In this document: in pieces, positions 1 to 8,695 of the stretch
Position numbering within the stretch: the stretch's first letter is position 1
Layout: every line of letters begins with the position of its first letter
From: Streptomyces sp. JJ66
GTDB taxonomy: Bacteria > Actinomycetota > Actinomycetes > Streptomycetales > Streptomycetaceae
NCBI RefSeq assembly: GCF_019303495.1
Contig: NZ_JAEVFI010000008.1
Span: forward strand, 94,370-158,369
Reading direction: 5' to 3'
Length of the DNA stretch: 64,000 nt
Translations under genes and position numbers: made by a program
Notes under the pieces: generated by a model
Told to the model about the DNA's origin: nothing
Seen by the model: only the letters and a program-made list of their open reading frames with translations
Databases searched by the model: none

Positions 1-200
1 AGCGTGCCACCTACATCGCCCCGGAATGCCGCGTCGCCGCAGACGAAGAGGACCCCAAGGCGGCGGAGATGCACAGCTGGTGCCCCGGTCCGTTCCAGAA
101 GCGCATCGACGGTGTCGTCGCGGTTACCGGGGAGTGTGCCTGCGGGTGCCACCGGAGTGGCACAGCAACGCGCGGCGACGCAGGTACGAGAGATAGCTGA
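1..200 (+). CDS. Partial small hypothetical protein (3' end only)
   Basis: The frame beginning at base 3 is open from the window edge to TGA at 198-200 and gives 65 residues with plausible actinobacterial codon use. It carries a WCPGPF segment and a cysteine cluster near the C-terminus (ECACGCH). The 5' end lies outside the window. Short proteins with such a CxCxCH tail are common, in my recollection, among uncharacterised streptomycete genes on or near integrative elements, but I cannot name a family. A strong hairpin at 372-408 may terminate its transcript. Its position about 480 bp from the 3' end of a tRNA-Pro gene would fit a gene at the edge of an integrated element; that is inference. 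Confidence 0.5.
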   Translation, partial: RATYIAPECRVAADEEDPKAAEMHSWCPGPFQKRIDGVVAVTGECACGCHRSGTATRGDAGTRDS

Positions 201-371
201 GTAGGGGCGGCCTTTGCAGTGTGAAGCGACGCTGGATACGACGCCGGGTCTGCCCCGGACCTTGGCGCTGCCAGTACGGGAGCTTACGCTTGCTCTGTGA
301 GCGGGAGAGTGCCTCCACCTGAATCTTCAAGATCCACTCCCAGCTCGCTCCCAGAAGGATTCAGAAACGCA

Positions 372-408
372 TCAGAGGCCCGCACCCTTCACGGATGCGG
401 GCCTCTGA
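372..408. terminator. Perfect 13-bp hairpin
   Basis: Arms 372-384 (TCAGAGGCCCGCA) and 396-408 pair perfectly around an 11-nt loop. There is no clear T-run, as is usual in high-GC actinobacteria. It probably terminates the partial gene ending at 200. Confidence 0.7.
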
Positions 409-627
409 CCGCCACAGTCAAGCAAGAACACGCGTTCTCGGGCGATTTGGCGTCTCTTGGCCGCGCTCAGTGCTCACCTCGCCCAACCGTTCTGGATCTC
501 GTCTGGGTCTGAGGAAGACGAGCGTGGTCCCAAAGTGGTCCCAGAGAAGCGCTCGAAGCGGCACTTGCCGCTCGTGCGCTGAGCGACTCGGCGCCAGCGG
601 TAGTCACTCACTTAGATACGCGAATGC

Positions 628-666
628 GTGAGGGCTGGTCTCTTCCATGAAGAAACCAGCCCTCAC
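628..666. terminator. Long hairpin downstream of tRNA-Pro
   Basis: GTGAGGGCTGGT (628-639) pairs with 655-666, and after one mismatch TCTTC (641-645) pairs with GAAGA (649-653) around a three-base loop. It sits 14 bp past the 3' end of the minus-strand tRNA, so it is the likely tRNA transcript terminator. Confidence 0.75.
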
Positions 667-680
667 CTGCATTTACACCG

Positions 681-754
<74 letters not shown>

Positions 755-1011
755 GTGCTCTCGCGGTCCGGGGTGCTCCCTCGCCGCTCGTGCACAGAAA
801 CTGTACCGCACTCGCGCCGGTGCTCGCGCACCCCGGGTCGGGGGAGGTTTGGCGAGGTGGGGGCGGGTTATCCGCAGGTGGGGACGCTGTGGACCTTGGC
901 CGGGGGCAGGCAGCGGCCCACCCGCTGAGGAGCCCGCTGTCCTGGACCGGCCGCCGGACTCATTACGCACGGTTACCACTCCCTCGTTGCCGGGAACCGG
1001 GCCGGGTGTTC

Positions 1012-1131
1012 ATGGACTGGGCGCTGGGTGCCGTCCTGCCGTGGCACTCGGTCCAGCTCGGGCTGGTGCCCGAGTGGGCGGTGCCGCTGGACACCGAGTC
1101 GCCGGAGACCGTCCACCAGCCGCACAGCTAG
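1012..1131 (+). CDS. Possible 39-aa ORF or gene remnant
   Basis: From ATG 1012 the frame has almost exclusively G/C third positions, as a real streptomycete gene would, and encodes a 39-residue tryptophan-containing peptide (starts MDWALGAVL). Its TAG stop at 1129-1131 directly abuts the convergent stop of the next gene. Upstream, the frame stays open back into the tRNA but loses codon bias. There is no good ribosome-binding site. It could be a short gene, the 3' stub of a lost gene, or chance; no family is recognised. Confidence 0.25.
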   Translation: MDWALGAVLPWHSVQLGLVPEWAVPLDTESPETVHQPHS

Positions 1132-2553
1132 CTAGCGGCGGCGGGACAGGGTGGGTGAGTACGGGCCCACCAGCTCGCGGTGCCACCACGCGCCGGTGGT
1201 CCGCAGCTCCCGCCAGGTGGTGAAGCGGTAGCGATACAGGCGGGCCCTGATGTGGGTGGGCCCGCTGGTACCGGCGAACGGGTCGCGGCGCAGCAGCCGC
1301 ACGGTGTCGCGGTCGCCGGTCAGCAGGCGTTCGAGCAGGGCCGTGAACCAGGGGCGGGCGTAGCCGGGGGAGAGGGCGGCGAACCACATCAGCCAGTCCA
1401 GCCGCAGGTGGTAGGGCGCGAAGAGCCGTGGCAGGCGCCGGATGTCGCCGGGTTTGCCGTGGAACTCGTACTCGTGCCACACCGTCTCGCCGGTGAGGCG
1501 TGCGGCGTCGGTGCCTTCGATGACCACCTCGTGCCGCAGCCGCGTCACGCTGCCGAAGGCGCCGTAGGTGTTGGCCAGGTGGTAGGCGTTGAAGGAGCGG
1601 TTCATCTGCTGCCGAGGGGAGAGCAGGTTGCGCACCGGCCAGTAGCTGAGGACGGCGACGAAGACGGTCACGGCGACGACCAGGACGTCGAACCACGGCG
1701 GTGTCGGCGCATACGTCGGTGGGGGTGTGGTGACCCCGAGGCGGGAGACGTCCACGGCGGTCACCGCGAGCAGGACCGTCAGCCAGTTGAGCCAGGAGAA
1801 GTTGCCGGAGAGCACCAGCCACAGCTGCGTGACGATGAGGCCGGCGGCCGCCCAGGTGGCGACGGGCTGCGGCGCGAACAGCAGTACGGGCAGGCCGAGC
1901 TGCGCCACGTGGTTGGCGGCGGCCTCCACCCGGTGCAGCGGTCGGGGCAAGTGATGGAAGAACCAGCTCAGCGGGCCCGGCATCGGCTGTGTCTCGTGGT
2001 GGTAGTACAGGCAGGTCAGGTCCCGCCAGCAGCGGTCACCGCGCCACTTGATCAGCCCGGCGCCGAACTCGACCCGGAACACCAGCCAGCGCAGGAGCAG
2101 CAGCGCCAGCAGGGGCGGGGCGACGGCGTCATTCCCGAGGAACGCGGCGAGGAAACCGGCTTCCAGCAGCAGCGACTCCCAGCCGAAGCCGTACCAGGTC
2201 TGGCCGACGTTGACGATCGACAGGTACAGCGCCCACGGCACCAGCCACAGCGGGATCGACGCCCACAGCGGCACCAGGTCACCGAGCCCGGCCACCAGTG
2301 CGGCCGCCAGCACGGCACCGCTCCAGGCGACGCCGGCGAACAGGCGGTCGGAGTAGCGCCACTGGAACAGGCTGGGGGCGCGGCGGAACGGCATAGCGCG
2401 CAGATAGCCAGGCACCGGCGTCATCCCGCGTTCCCCGATCAGTGCGCGGAACTGCAGGGCGGCGGAGACGAAGGCGACGAGATACACCACCGCGAGCCCG
2501 CGCTGGAACACCAGGCGGGCGAGCCAGTAGCCGGAAACCGCGTTCCACTCCAT
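1132..2553 (-). CDS. Lipase maturation factor family membrane protein
   Basis: This 473-residue polytopic membrane protein has the sequence character of the lipase maturation factor family (LMF1-like, DUF1222). Early residues read GYWLARLVFQRGLA, followed by many hydrophobic helices and the conserved block GAGLIKWRGDRCWRDLT with YYHHETQP just after it. In animals LMF1 helps lipases fold in the ER; the bacterial role is not established. I place the start at ATG 2553 because homologs I remember begin ME-W; a GTG four codons earlier is possible. It follows the thiolase gene on the same strand with a 59-bp gap and may be co-transcribed with it. The C-terminal third is soluble and rich in Arg and Trp. 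Confidence 0.85.
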   Translation of the reverse strand: MEWNAVSGYWLARLVFQRGLAVVYLVAFVSAALQFRALIGERGMTPVPGYLRAMPFRRAPSLFQWRYSDRLFAGVAWSGAVLAAALVAGLGDLVPLWASIPLWLVPWALYLSIVNVGQTWYGFGWESLLLEAGFLAAFLGNDAVAPPLLALLLLRWLVFRVEFGAGLIKWRGDRCWRDLTCLYYHHETQPMPGPLSWFFHHLPRPLHRVEAAANHVAQLGLPVLLFAPQPVATWAAAGLIVTQLWLVLSGNFSWLNWLTVLLAVTAVDVSRLGVTTPPPTYAPTPPWFDVLVVAVTVFVAVLSYWPVRNLLSPRQQMNRSFNAYHLANTYGAFGSVTRLRHEVVIEGTDAARLTGETVWHEYEFHGKPGDIRRLPRLFAPYHLRLDWLMWFAALSPGYARPWFTALLERLLTGDRDTVRLLRRDPFAGTSGPTHIRARLYRYRFTTWRELRTTGAWWHRELVGPYSPTLSRRR

Positions 2554-2612
2554 ATCGGCCACGACTACCACCACCTTCGCCCGGTGACGCGTGCCACGCC
2601 CCGGTGCGCCGG

Positions 2613-3809
2613 TTACCGCTCCAGCACCAGGGCTTGTCCCTGCCCGACGCCGACGCACAGGGCCGCCAGTCCCACGCCCGAGCCCGCGGCGGCCAGCTGG
2701 TGGGCCACCGCTCCGGCGATCCGGGCGCCGGACGCGCCCAGGGGGTGGCCGATGGCGATGGCACCGCCGCGCGGATTGACCTTGGCCGGGTCCAGCTCCG
2801 GCCACTCGGCCAGGCAGCCCAGCGCCTGGGCCGCGAACGCCTCGTTCAGCTCGACGACGCGCAGGTCCGCGAAGGTGTGCCCGGTGCGCTGCAGGACACG
2901 GCGCACCGCCTCTACCGGGCCGAGCCCGAACAGCTGCGGTTCGATGCCGGTGACCGCCGACGCCCGCACCCGGGCCAGCGGCTCGCGTCCGGTGGCGCGC
3001 AGTCCGGCCTCGTCGGTGACGAGCAGGGCCGCGGCTCCGTCGTTGAGCGGTGAGGAGTTACCCGCGGTGACGGTGCCCCCCTCGGGCCGGAACACTGGTT
3101 TGAGCCCCGCCAGCGCCGCGCCGGAGGTGCCGTCGCGGATCGTCTCGTCACGCGGCAGGTCCACGCCCTCGCAGGCGACGGTTTCGGCGGCGTAGGCGCC
3201 GTCCTTCCAGGCGCGGGCCGCCTTCTCGTGGCTGGCCAGCGCGAAGGCGTCCTGCTGCTCGCGGGTAATGCCGTGGCGGTCGGCGACGAGTTCGGCGCCT
3301 TCGCCCAGCGAGAGAGTCCACTCCGGCGGCATGCGGCGGTTCACCATGCGCCAGCCCAGCGTGGTGGAGAACATCTCGGGGGCGCCCGGGGGAAAGGCCC
3401 GCTCGGGCTTGGGCACCACCCACGGGGCGCGGCTCATGGACTCCACACCTCCGGCGACGACGATCGACATGTCCCCGGTGGCCACCGCGCGCGCCGCCTG
3501 CACCAGCGCCTCCAGACCCGAGGCGCACAGCCGGTTCACCGTCGTGCCGGGGACGGTGACCGGGAGTCTGGCGAGCAGCACGGCCATGCGGGCGACGTCG
3601 CGGTTCTCCTCGCCCGCGCCGTTGGCGTTGCCGAAGACCACGTCGTCGATGCGGGCGGGGTCCAGCGCGGGGGAGCGGCCGACCAGGGCGCGCACGACGT
3701 GGGCGGCGAGGTCGTCGGGGCGGACGGAGGACAGGGCGCCGCCGTACCTGCCGACCGGGGTGCGCACGGCATCGGCGATGTACACATCACGCAGACGATC
3801 GTTGCTCAT
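2613..3809 (-). CDS. Acetyl-CoA acyltransferase (thiolase)
   Basis: A 398-residue degradative-type thiolase that would cleave 3-ketoacyl-CoA with CoA in beta-oxidation or 3-oxoadipyl-CoA breakdown. The nucleophile Cys95 is in NRLCASG, the catalytic His355 in GHPLGASG, and the second Cys385 in CVGVGQG near the C-terminus. The active-site block ELNEAFA is also present, so it looks functional and full length. It resembles PcaF/FadA-type enzymes, but no pca or fad genes are adjacent, so the substrate is unknown. The start has no good Shine-Dalgarno sequence; CACGCT ends 7 nt upstream, so translation may be leaderless. It is divergent from the epimerase gene. Confidence 0.9.
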   Translation of the reverse strand: MSNDRLRDVYIADAVRTPVGRYGGALSSVRPDDLAAHVVRALVGRSPALDPARIDDVVFGNANGAGEENRDVARMAVLLARLPVTVPGTTVNRLCASGLEALVQAARAVATGDMSIVVAGGVESMSRAPWVVPKPERAFPPGAPEMFSTTLGWRMVNRRMPPEWTLSLGEGAELVADRHGITREQQDAFALASHEKAARAWKDGAYAAETVACEGVDLPRDETIRDGTSGAALAGLKPVFRPEGGTVTAGNSSPLNDGAAALLVTDEAGLRATGREPLARVRASAVTGIEPQLFGLGPVEAVRRVLQRTGHTFADLRVVELNEAFAAQALGCLAEWPELDPAKVNPRGGAIAIGHPLGASGARIAGAVAHQLAAAGSGVGLAALCVGVGQGQALVLER

Positions 3810-3964
3810 GGCAACGAGCGTGGCAGCAGCGGGTGCCGCTTGGCCAGAGCCCGGTCACCCCGAGCCGCGCCACACCGCCACCGCCACCGCCACACCGCCG
3901 CCACCACACCGCCGCCGCACCGCGACACGTGGCGCGGCTTCGCCCCGCAGGCCCGGGGCGCGCC

Positions 3965-3970
3965 TAGCGT
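3965..3970 (+). promoter_or_regulatory. -10 box TAGCGT, leaderless start
   Basis: TAGCGT ends 6 nt before ATG 3977, placing the transcription start at or next to the start codon. No Shine-Dalgarno sequence is present. Confidence 0.55.
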
Positions 3971-3976
3971 GAGCCC

Positions 3977-4993
3977 ATGCGTGTCCTGGTCACTGGAGGA
4001 GCCGGGTTCATCGGCTCACACATCGTCACCGCGCTGGCCCAAGCGGGGCACGAGCCCCGCGTGCTGGACCTGCGGCCCACGGCCGGCGGTGTGCGGGGCG
4101 ACGTGCGCGACCCCGGCACCGTCGCCAAGGCGCTGCACGGCGTGCACGCGGTCTGCCATCAGGCGGCGATGGTGGGCCTGGGCAAGGGCTTCACGGACGC
4201 CGCCGCCTACGTGGGCACCAACGACCTGGGCACCGCCGTGCTGCTGGAGCAGATGGCTGGCGCGGGCGTGCCGCACCTGGTACTGGCCGGGTCGATGGTG
4301 GTCTACGGCGAGGGCCGTTACCGCTGCCCGGAGCACGGAGTGGTGCGCCCGGGGCCGCGCACGGTGGCGGCGCTGGACGCCGGGCGGTTCGAGCCCCCGT
4401 GCCCGCGCTGCGGTGCCGAGCTCGAACCGGGCCTGGTCCCCGAGGACGCCCCGGCCGACCCGCGCAACGTCTACGCCACCACCAAGCTCGCGCAGGAGCA
4501 CCTGGCCGCCGTCTGGGCCCGGGCCTGCGGGGGCCGGGCGATCAGCCTGCGCTACCACAACGTGTACGGCGGCGGCATGCCGCGCGACACGCCGTACGCC
4601 GGGGTGGCGTCGTTCTTCCGCTCCGCGCTGGAGGCTGGTCGTCCCCCGCGGGTGTTCGAAGACGGGGGGCAGCGCCGGGACTTCGTGCACGTCACCGACG
4701 TCGCGGCGGCGGGCGTCGCCGCGCTGGAGGCCGTCGGGGAGCGGCCGCCGGGGGAACTGCGGGCGTACAACACCGGCAGTGGCGACCCGCACACGGTGGG
4801 TCAGATGGCGCGGGCGCTGGCGGACGCGTTCGGCGGGCCCGCCCCCGTGGTCACCGGCGAGTACCGGCTCGGCGACGTCCGGCACATCACCGCGTCCTCA
4901 CGGCGGCTGCGCGAGGAGCTGGGCTGGCGGCCGCGCGTGGGCTTCGCGCAGGGCATGGCGGCGTTCGCACGGGCGCCGCTCGCCGCTGGATGA
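3977..4993 (+). CDS. NAD-dependent epimerase/dehydratase with zinc-type insertion
   Basis: A 338-residue extended SDR enzyme. The N-terminal TGGAGFIGSH is the NAD-binding glycine motif, and the catalytic triad is Ser106 with Tyr166-x3-Lys170 (YATTK). Between Ser and Tyr lies an insertion with CPEH (117-120) and CPRC (142-145), a plausible CxxH/CxxC metal site. That insertion is, in my recollection, typical of dTDP-L-rhamnose 4-epimerase-like enzymes, so a nucleotide-sugar 4-epimerase is the best guess. The genes downstream (glycosyltransferase, DUF2064 protein, methyltransferase) support a role in making a modified glycan or glycolipid. Transcription is probably leaderless. Confidence 0.85.
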   Translation: MRVLVTGGAGFIGSHIVTALAQAGHEPRVLDLRPTAGGVRGDVRDPGTVAKALHGVHAVCHQAAMVGLGKGFTDAAAYVGTNDLGTAVLLEQMAGAGVPHLVLAGSMVVYGEGRYRCPEHGVVRPGPRTVAALDAGRFEPPCPRCGAELEPGLVPEDAPADPRNVYATTKLAQEHLAAVWARACGGRAISLRYHNVYGGGMPRDTPYAGVASFFRSALEAGRPPRVFEDGGQRRDFVHVTDVAAAGVAALEAVGERPPGELRAYNTGSGDPHTVGQMARALADAFGGPAPVVTGEYRLGDVRHITASSRRLREELGWRPRVGFAQGMAAFARAPLAAG

Positions 4994-5122
4994 GGCGTGC
5001 GCCCGCCGCGTGAGGCGTTTCGCGCCGCCCGTTCGGCGGAACACCGGGCCGAACGCCGGACTCCGCGAGGGGGGCCCGCGCGCCGCACTGCGCGATAGTG
5101 CCTTTCGTCCCTTATGTACTCG

Positions 5123-5128
5123 TAGGGT
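5123..5128 (+). promoter_or_regulatory. -10 box TAGGGT, leaderless start
   Basis: TAGGGT ends 7 nt before ATG 5136. This suggests a second, internal promoter in the glycan cluster with no 5' leader. Confidence 0.55.
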
Positions 5129-5135
5129 GAGCGGG

Positions 5136-5801
5136 ATGAACAACACCCCAACGCCGCGAGGAAATCTGGTGCTGCCGTGTCTGGACGAGGCGGCCGCGCT
5201 GCCCTGGGTGCTCTCCCGGGTCCCCCAGGGCTGGACGGCGATCGTCGTGGATAACGGCTCGACGGACGGCTCGGCCGAACTCGCCGCCGCGCTGGGCGCC
5301 TACGTCGTAGCTGAGCCCCAGCGCGGTTTCGGCGCGGCCTGCCACGCTGGTCTCCGGGCCGCCGACGCGGACGTCGTGGCCTTCTGTGACTGCGACGGCT
5401 CCCTGGACCCGGCCGATGTCGAATCCGTCGCCGCTCCGGTGCGCGCGGGCGAGGCCGACCTGATGCTGGCCCGCCGCCGTCCCACCGGCCGTGGCGCGTG
5501 GCCGCTGCATGCCCGCGCCGGAAACCTGGCGCTGGCCCGGATGGTGCGCCGCCGCACCGGGGTGCCGCTGCACGATCTCGGCCCCCTGCGGGCCGCCCGC
5601 CGCACCAACCTGCTCGGCCTTGACCTGACCGACCGGCGCAGCGGCTACCCGCTGCAGATGGTGCTGCGCGCCTGCGAGGCGGGCTGGCGCGTGCGGGAGA
5701 CGCCGGTGCCCTACCAGCCGCGCACCGGGCAGTCCAAGGTGACCGGCACCTGGCTGGGCACGCTGGGCGCGGTCCGGGACATGCGGGCGGTCCTGCGATG
5801 A
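5136..5801 (+). CDS. Glycosyltransferase family 2
   Basis: A 221-residue GT-A glycosyltransferase. VVDNGSTDGS is the nucleotide-binding loop of family 2, and DCDGS holds the acidic residues that bind the metal and sugar donor. It lacks C-terminal membrane helices, so it is a short soluble form resembling dolichyl- or polyprenyl-phosphate sugar synthases. The start at ATG 5136 is favoured because of the -10 box 7 nt upstream; a GTG at 5127 is an alternative. It is followed with a 4-nt ATGA overlap by the DUF2064 gene, so the two are translationally coupled. Donor and acceptor cannot be told from sequence. Confidence 0.9.
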   Translation: MNNTPTPRGNLVLPCLDEAAALPWVLSRVPQGWTAIVVDNGSTDGSAELAAALGAYVVAEPQRGFGAACHAGLRAADADVVAFCDCDGSLDPADVESVAAPVRAGEADLMLARRRPTGRGAWPLHARAGNLALARMVRRRTGVPLHDLGPLRAARRTNLLGLDLTDRRSGYPLQMVLRACEAGWRVRETPVPYQPRTGQSKVTGTWLGTLGAVRDMRAVLR

Positions 5802-6484
5802 CGGCACCCGCCCAGCGCACCGGCTCAGCACCAGCGCCGACACCGCTGACGGTGCTCGTCATCGCCAAGGAGCCGGTGCCCGGCCGCGTCAAGACCCGCC
5901 TCACCCCGCCGTTCACCCCGGCCGAGGCTGCCGAACTCGCCCAGGCGGCGCTCGCCGACACCCTGCGCACCGTCGCTGACCTGCCCGCCGTCCGCCGGGT
6001 GCTGGTCCTGGCCGGGGCCACCGGCCCGTGGCTGCCCGCCGGGTTCGACGTCCGGCCGCAGTCGCCCGGCGGGCTGGACGAGCGCATCGCCGCCGCGTTC
6101 GCCGCCTGCCACGGTCCGGCGCTGCTGCTCGGCATGGACACCCCGCACCTGAGCGCGCGCACCCTCGCCCCGGTGCTCGCCGCCGACGCCTTCACCGCGT
6201 GTGACGCCTGGCTCGGCCCGGCGGCGGACGGCGGTTTCTGGTCGCTCGCCCTGGCCGACGCGCAGGCGGCCCCGGTCCTGGTGCGCGGGGTGCCGATGTC
6301 CCGCCCCGACACCGGGGCGCTCCAGCGGCGGCGGCTCACCGACGCCGGGCTGCGCGTGCGGGCGTTGCCCGTGCTGCGCGATGTTGACACCGTGGCGGAC
6401 GCCGCCGAGGTGGCCAGGCAGGCACCGGGCAGCCGGTTCGCCCGCGCGTACCAGGCCGCCCGGCACCGGACGGGGGCGCGATGA
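5798..6484 (+). CDS. DUF2064 / TIGR04282-type transferase
   Basis: A 228-residue protein of the DUF2064 family (TIGR04282), a nucleotidyl- or glycosyltransferase-like fold. The N-terminal VIAKEPVPGRVKTRL is the hallmark block, and GMDTPHL and GPAADGGFW are the conserved acidic and glycine-rich loops. The family is often called arsenosugar glycosyltransferase, but no arsenic genes are nearby. Here it lies between a GT2 enzyme and a methyltransferase, with ATGA overlaps on both sides, so it probably works on the same glycan. The actual reaction is unknown. Confidence 0.85.
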   Translation: MTAPAQRTGSAPAPTPLTVLVIAKEPVPGRVKTRLTPPFTPAEAAELAQAALADTLRTVADLPAVRRVLVLAGATGPWLPAGFDVRPQSPGGLDERIAAAFAACHGPALLLGMDTPHLSARTLAPVLAADAFTACDAWLGPAADGGFWSLALADAQAAPVLVRGVPMSRPDTGALQRRRLTDAGLRVRALPVLRDVDTVADAAEVARQAPGSRFARAYQAARHRTGAR

Positions 6485-7182
6485 CCACCACCGCCCCGTC
6501 ACCGGGTGAACAGCTGCCCTGGCACACCGACCCCTACGAGCAGGCGCTGCGCACCGGCCGTGGACCGCTGTTCCTGCGCCGCGCCGACGGCTGGCTGCTG
6601 CCGCTGGACGTCGAACGCTGGTGCGCCCGCGCCGACGCCGCCGACCGCTCCGTGCTCGGCCGGTGCACCGGCAGCGTGCTGGACATCGGCTGCGGACCCG
6701 GCCGGATGGTGGCCGCGCTCAGCGGCGCCGGTGGCCGGGCACTGGGCATCGACTCGGCGCCCGCCGCCGTCCGGCACACCCGCCGGCTGGGGGGTTCCGC
6801 GCTGTGCCGGTCGGTGTTCGAACCGCTGCCCGACGAGGGCCGGTGGGACCGCGCGCTGCTGCTGGACGGCAACGTCGGTATCGGCGGCGACCCGCAGGCG
6901 CTGCTGCGCCGTGTCGGCACCCTGCTGGCCCCGGGCGGTCTGCTCCTCGCCGAGGCAGCGGCGGCGGAGGTGGAGGAGTTCATCGAGGTCCGCCTGGACG
7001 ACGGCACCGGTCCGCGCGGTCCCGCGTTTCCCTGGGCGCGGTTCGGGCCCTCGGCGCTGCGCCGCCGTGCCGGTGCGGCCGGATGGCGGGTGGTGGAGGA
7101 GTGGACGTGCGCGGAACGTCGCTTCCTCACCCTGCGCCCCGCCATCCCGCCGTCCGCTCGCCCTGGCCCGGAAAGCCGGTAA
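6481..7182 (+). CDS. Class I SAM-dependent methyltransferase
   Basis: A 233-residue methyltransferase. VLDIGCGPGRM is motif I for S-adenosylmethionine binding, GIDSAPAAV supplies the ribose-contacting acidic residue, and LLLDGNVGIGGD is the motif after strand 4. The start ATG overlaps the stop of the preceding gene by 4 nt, so it is the last gene of a GT2-DUF2064-methyltransferase operon. The substrate is probably the sugar or lipid handled by its neighbours. The short Pro/Arg-rich C-terminal tail looks disordered. Confidence 0.88.
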   Translation: MTTTAPSPGEQLPWHTDPYEQALRTGRGPLFLRRADGWLLPLDVERWCARADAADRSVLGRCTGSVLDIGCGPGRMVAALSGAGGRALGIDSAPAAVRHTRRLGGSALCRSVFEPLPDEGRWDRALLLDGNVGIGGDPQALLRRVGTLLAPGGLLLAEAAAAEVEEFIEVRLDDGTGPRGPAFPWARFGPSALRRRAGAAGWRVVEEWTCAERRFLTLRPAIPPSARPGPESR

Positions 7183-7215
7183 CCGGTGCCCGGTAACCGG
7201 CCGCCCGGTGCCGCG

Positions 7216-8532
7216 TCACCATCCGGTCAGCAGCAGGTGGTTGACCGCCAGCGCCACCCCCGCCTGCGCGCCCAGCCACCAGCGGTGGCAGCTGCGGGGG
7301 AGCAGCGCGGCGGCGGGCAGTACCCACAGGGCGAAGGGCAGCCAGATGCGTTCGGTCTCCGCCTTGCTCATGCCGGACAGGTCCGCGATCAGCAGGGCCA
7401 GCACCGCGCCCGCGACCAGGATCACCACCGGGGACGGCCGCCGGGCGCGGGCGGCGGCCCGGCGCAGCCCGGCCACCCCCGCCAGGCCCACCGACACCAC
7501 CTGCGCCGCCAGGTTGCCCCACACGTAGTAGGCGTAGGGCCGGATACCCGCGGCGCCCTGGTAGTACCGCTCGTGCAGCGTCAGATACCCCTCCAGCCAC
7601 CAGAACCCGGCGAGCGTGAAGACGATCACGAACGGCGCGGCGCCCAGCAGCACCCACGGCAGCGGACGCGCGTCGCGTGCCGCCACCAGCACCGCGACGC
7701 CGACCACCGCCATCAGCGCCAGCCCGTAGGACAGGTACAGCGTCCAGCCGAACAGCAGCCCGGAGCCCAGCGCAGCCAGCCACGGCCGCCGCACGCTCCG
7801 CGTCGCCGCCAGCGCCAGCAGTGCGACCGCCCACGCGGTGACGCCGGTGAAGTAGCCGTCCGCCGACGTGCCCAGCCAGACCGCGGCCGGAGCCAGCACC
7901 AGGAACGGCGCCGCCCGCCGCGCGAGGTCCAGACCCGCCAGCGCCCGCACGGCCACCACCCCGGCCGCCGCCGCGGACGACGCCACCACGACGCAGAACA
8001 CCCCGGCCCACCCGCCGCCGCCCAGCCCGAGGCGGTCCAGCCACACGAAGGTGAGCAGCGCGCCCGGCGGGTGCCCGGCGACGTGCGCGGGCCAGTTGTC
8101 CGGGGCGTCCATGAGGATGCGGCTGGTGAACTCGCGGAGCGTGAAGCCGATGTCGGTGATCTCGGGAACCGACCGCAGGTACTCGTACTTAGTGGTCAGC
8201 CGCACCGCGATGCCCCGGTGCCATCCGTCCACCAGGGCGAGGGAGAACACCCACGCCAGCGAGGCACCGTACGTCGTCCAGGCCAGGGCGTGCGGCCCGA
8301 GCCGACGCGCCACCGTGGGCCCGTAGCCGACGACCAGGACGGCGACGGCCAGAGCGGCCGGGGTGCCCGGGCCCACGTGCGGCGCCCAGTTGGCGTACAG
8401 CGGCGGCCAGCCCAGCCGGAGCGTTCCGTCCCGGTCCTGAACGCGGTGGCCGAGGATCGCGGCGGTGGCGAACAGCGCTACGGCGATCCCGGCGGCGTAC
8501 ATATCCTTGCGGAGTGAGGGGGAGCCTGCCAC
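7216..8532 (-). CDS. Polytopic membrane protein, GT-C-like
   Basis: A 438-residue integral membrane protein with about ten hydrophobic helices. An N-terminal TM is followed by a longer extracytoplasmic stretch with acidic and aromatic residues (FTLREFTSRI, MDAPDNWPAHVAGHPPG), a layout like GT-C glycosyltransferases that use lipid-linked sugars; I see no proof of catalysis. It is convergent with the glycan cluster, ending 33 bp from the methyltransferase, and is likely part of the same pathway. I chose GTG 8532 because TACGGT ends exactly 6 nt upstream; an in-frame start 32 codons earlier would add an Arg/Pro-rich N-terminus without a signal. Confidence 0.75.
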   Translation of the reverse strand: MAGSPSLRKDMYAAGIAVALFATAAILGHRVQDRDGTLRLGWPPLYANWAPHVGPGTPAALAVAVLVVGYGPTVARRLGPHALAWTTYGASLAWVFSLALVDGWHRGIAVRLTTKYEYLRSVPEITDIGFTLREFTSRILMDAPDNWPAHVAGHPPGALLTFVWLDRLGLGGGGWAGVFCVVVASSAAAAGVVAVRALAGLDLARRAAPFLVLAPAAVWLGTSADGYFTGVTAWAVALLALAATRSVRRPWLAALGSGLLFGWTLYLSYGLALMAVVGVAVLVAARDARPLPWVLLGAAPFVIVFTLAGFWWLEGYLTLHERYYQGAAGIRPYAYYVWGNLAAQVVSVGLAGVAGLRRAAARARRPSPVVILVAGAVLALLIADLSGMSKAETERIWLPFALWVLPAAALLPRSCHRWWLGAQAGVALAVNHLLLTGW

Positions 8533-8538
8533 GTGATC

Positions 8539-8544
8539 ACCGTA
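8539..8544 (-). promoter_or_regulatory. -10 box TACGGT, leaderless start
   Basis: On the minus strand TACGGT ends 6 nt before GTG 8532, which supports that start over a longer reading. Confidence 0.5.
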
Positions 8545-8695
8545 GGCGGGAGCCCGCCGCCGGGCGCCGTGGCACGCCAGCGCGGTGAACGCCCGCGGCC
8601 GCCGGGGTGGGCCGTGAGGAGGCCGCATGCCGCTGGAGCTGCTGCGTGAGTACCCACTGAGGTGCCCGAGCCCCCAGGCCCTCCCCGCGCGCCGG

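Larger units (their letters stand above)
201..680. other. Lower-GC non-coding zone next to tRNA-Pro
   Basis: No convincing gene is present in this 480-bp stretch. Its GC content is visibly lower than that of the flanking genes, and short open frames are broken by stops and lack codon bias. Two strong hairpins (372-408 and 628-666) lie inside it. The stretch at about 527-543 repeats GGTCCCA (GGTCCCAAAGTGGTCCCA), which reads GPKVVP or VPKWS in two frames and could be the decayed 3' end of a recombinase gene; this is a weak inference. It abuts the 3' end of the tRNA, where site-specific integrases usually insert. Confidence 0.4.

Noticed and set aside
480..600. Remnant of a site-specific integrase (GPKVVP-like reading)
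   Set aside because: Too short and stop-broken to support as a feature; kept only as a remark on the tRNA-side region.
1180..5801. Two long plus-strand frames of 671 and 857 codons over the LMF, thiolase and epimerase genes
   Set aside because: Low-complexity Gly/Ala/His/Arg composition and antisense or wrong-frame position; the last part of the second is the true GT2 gene.
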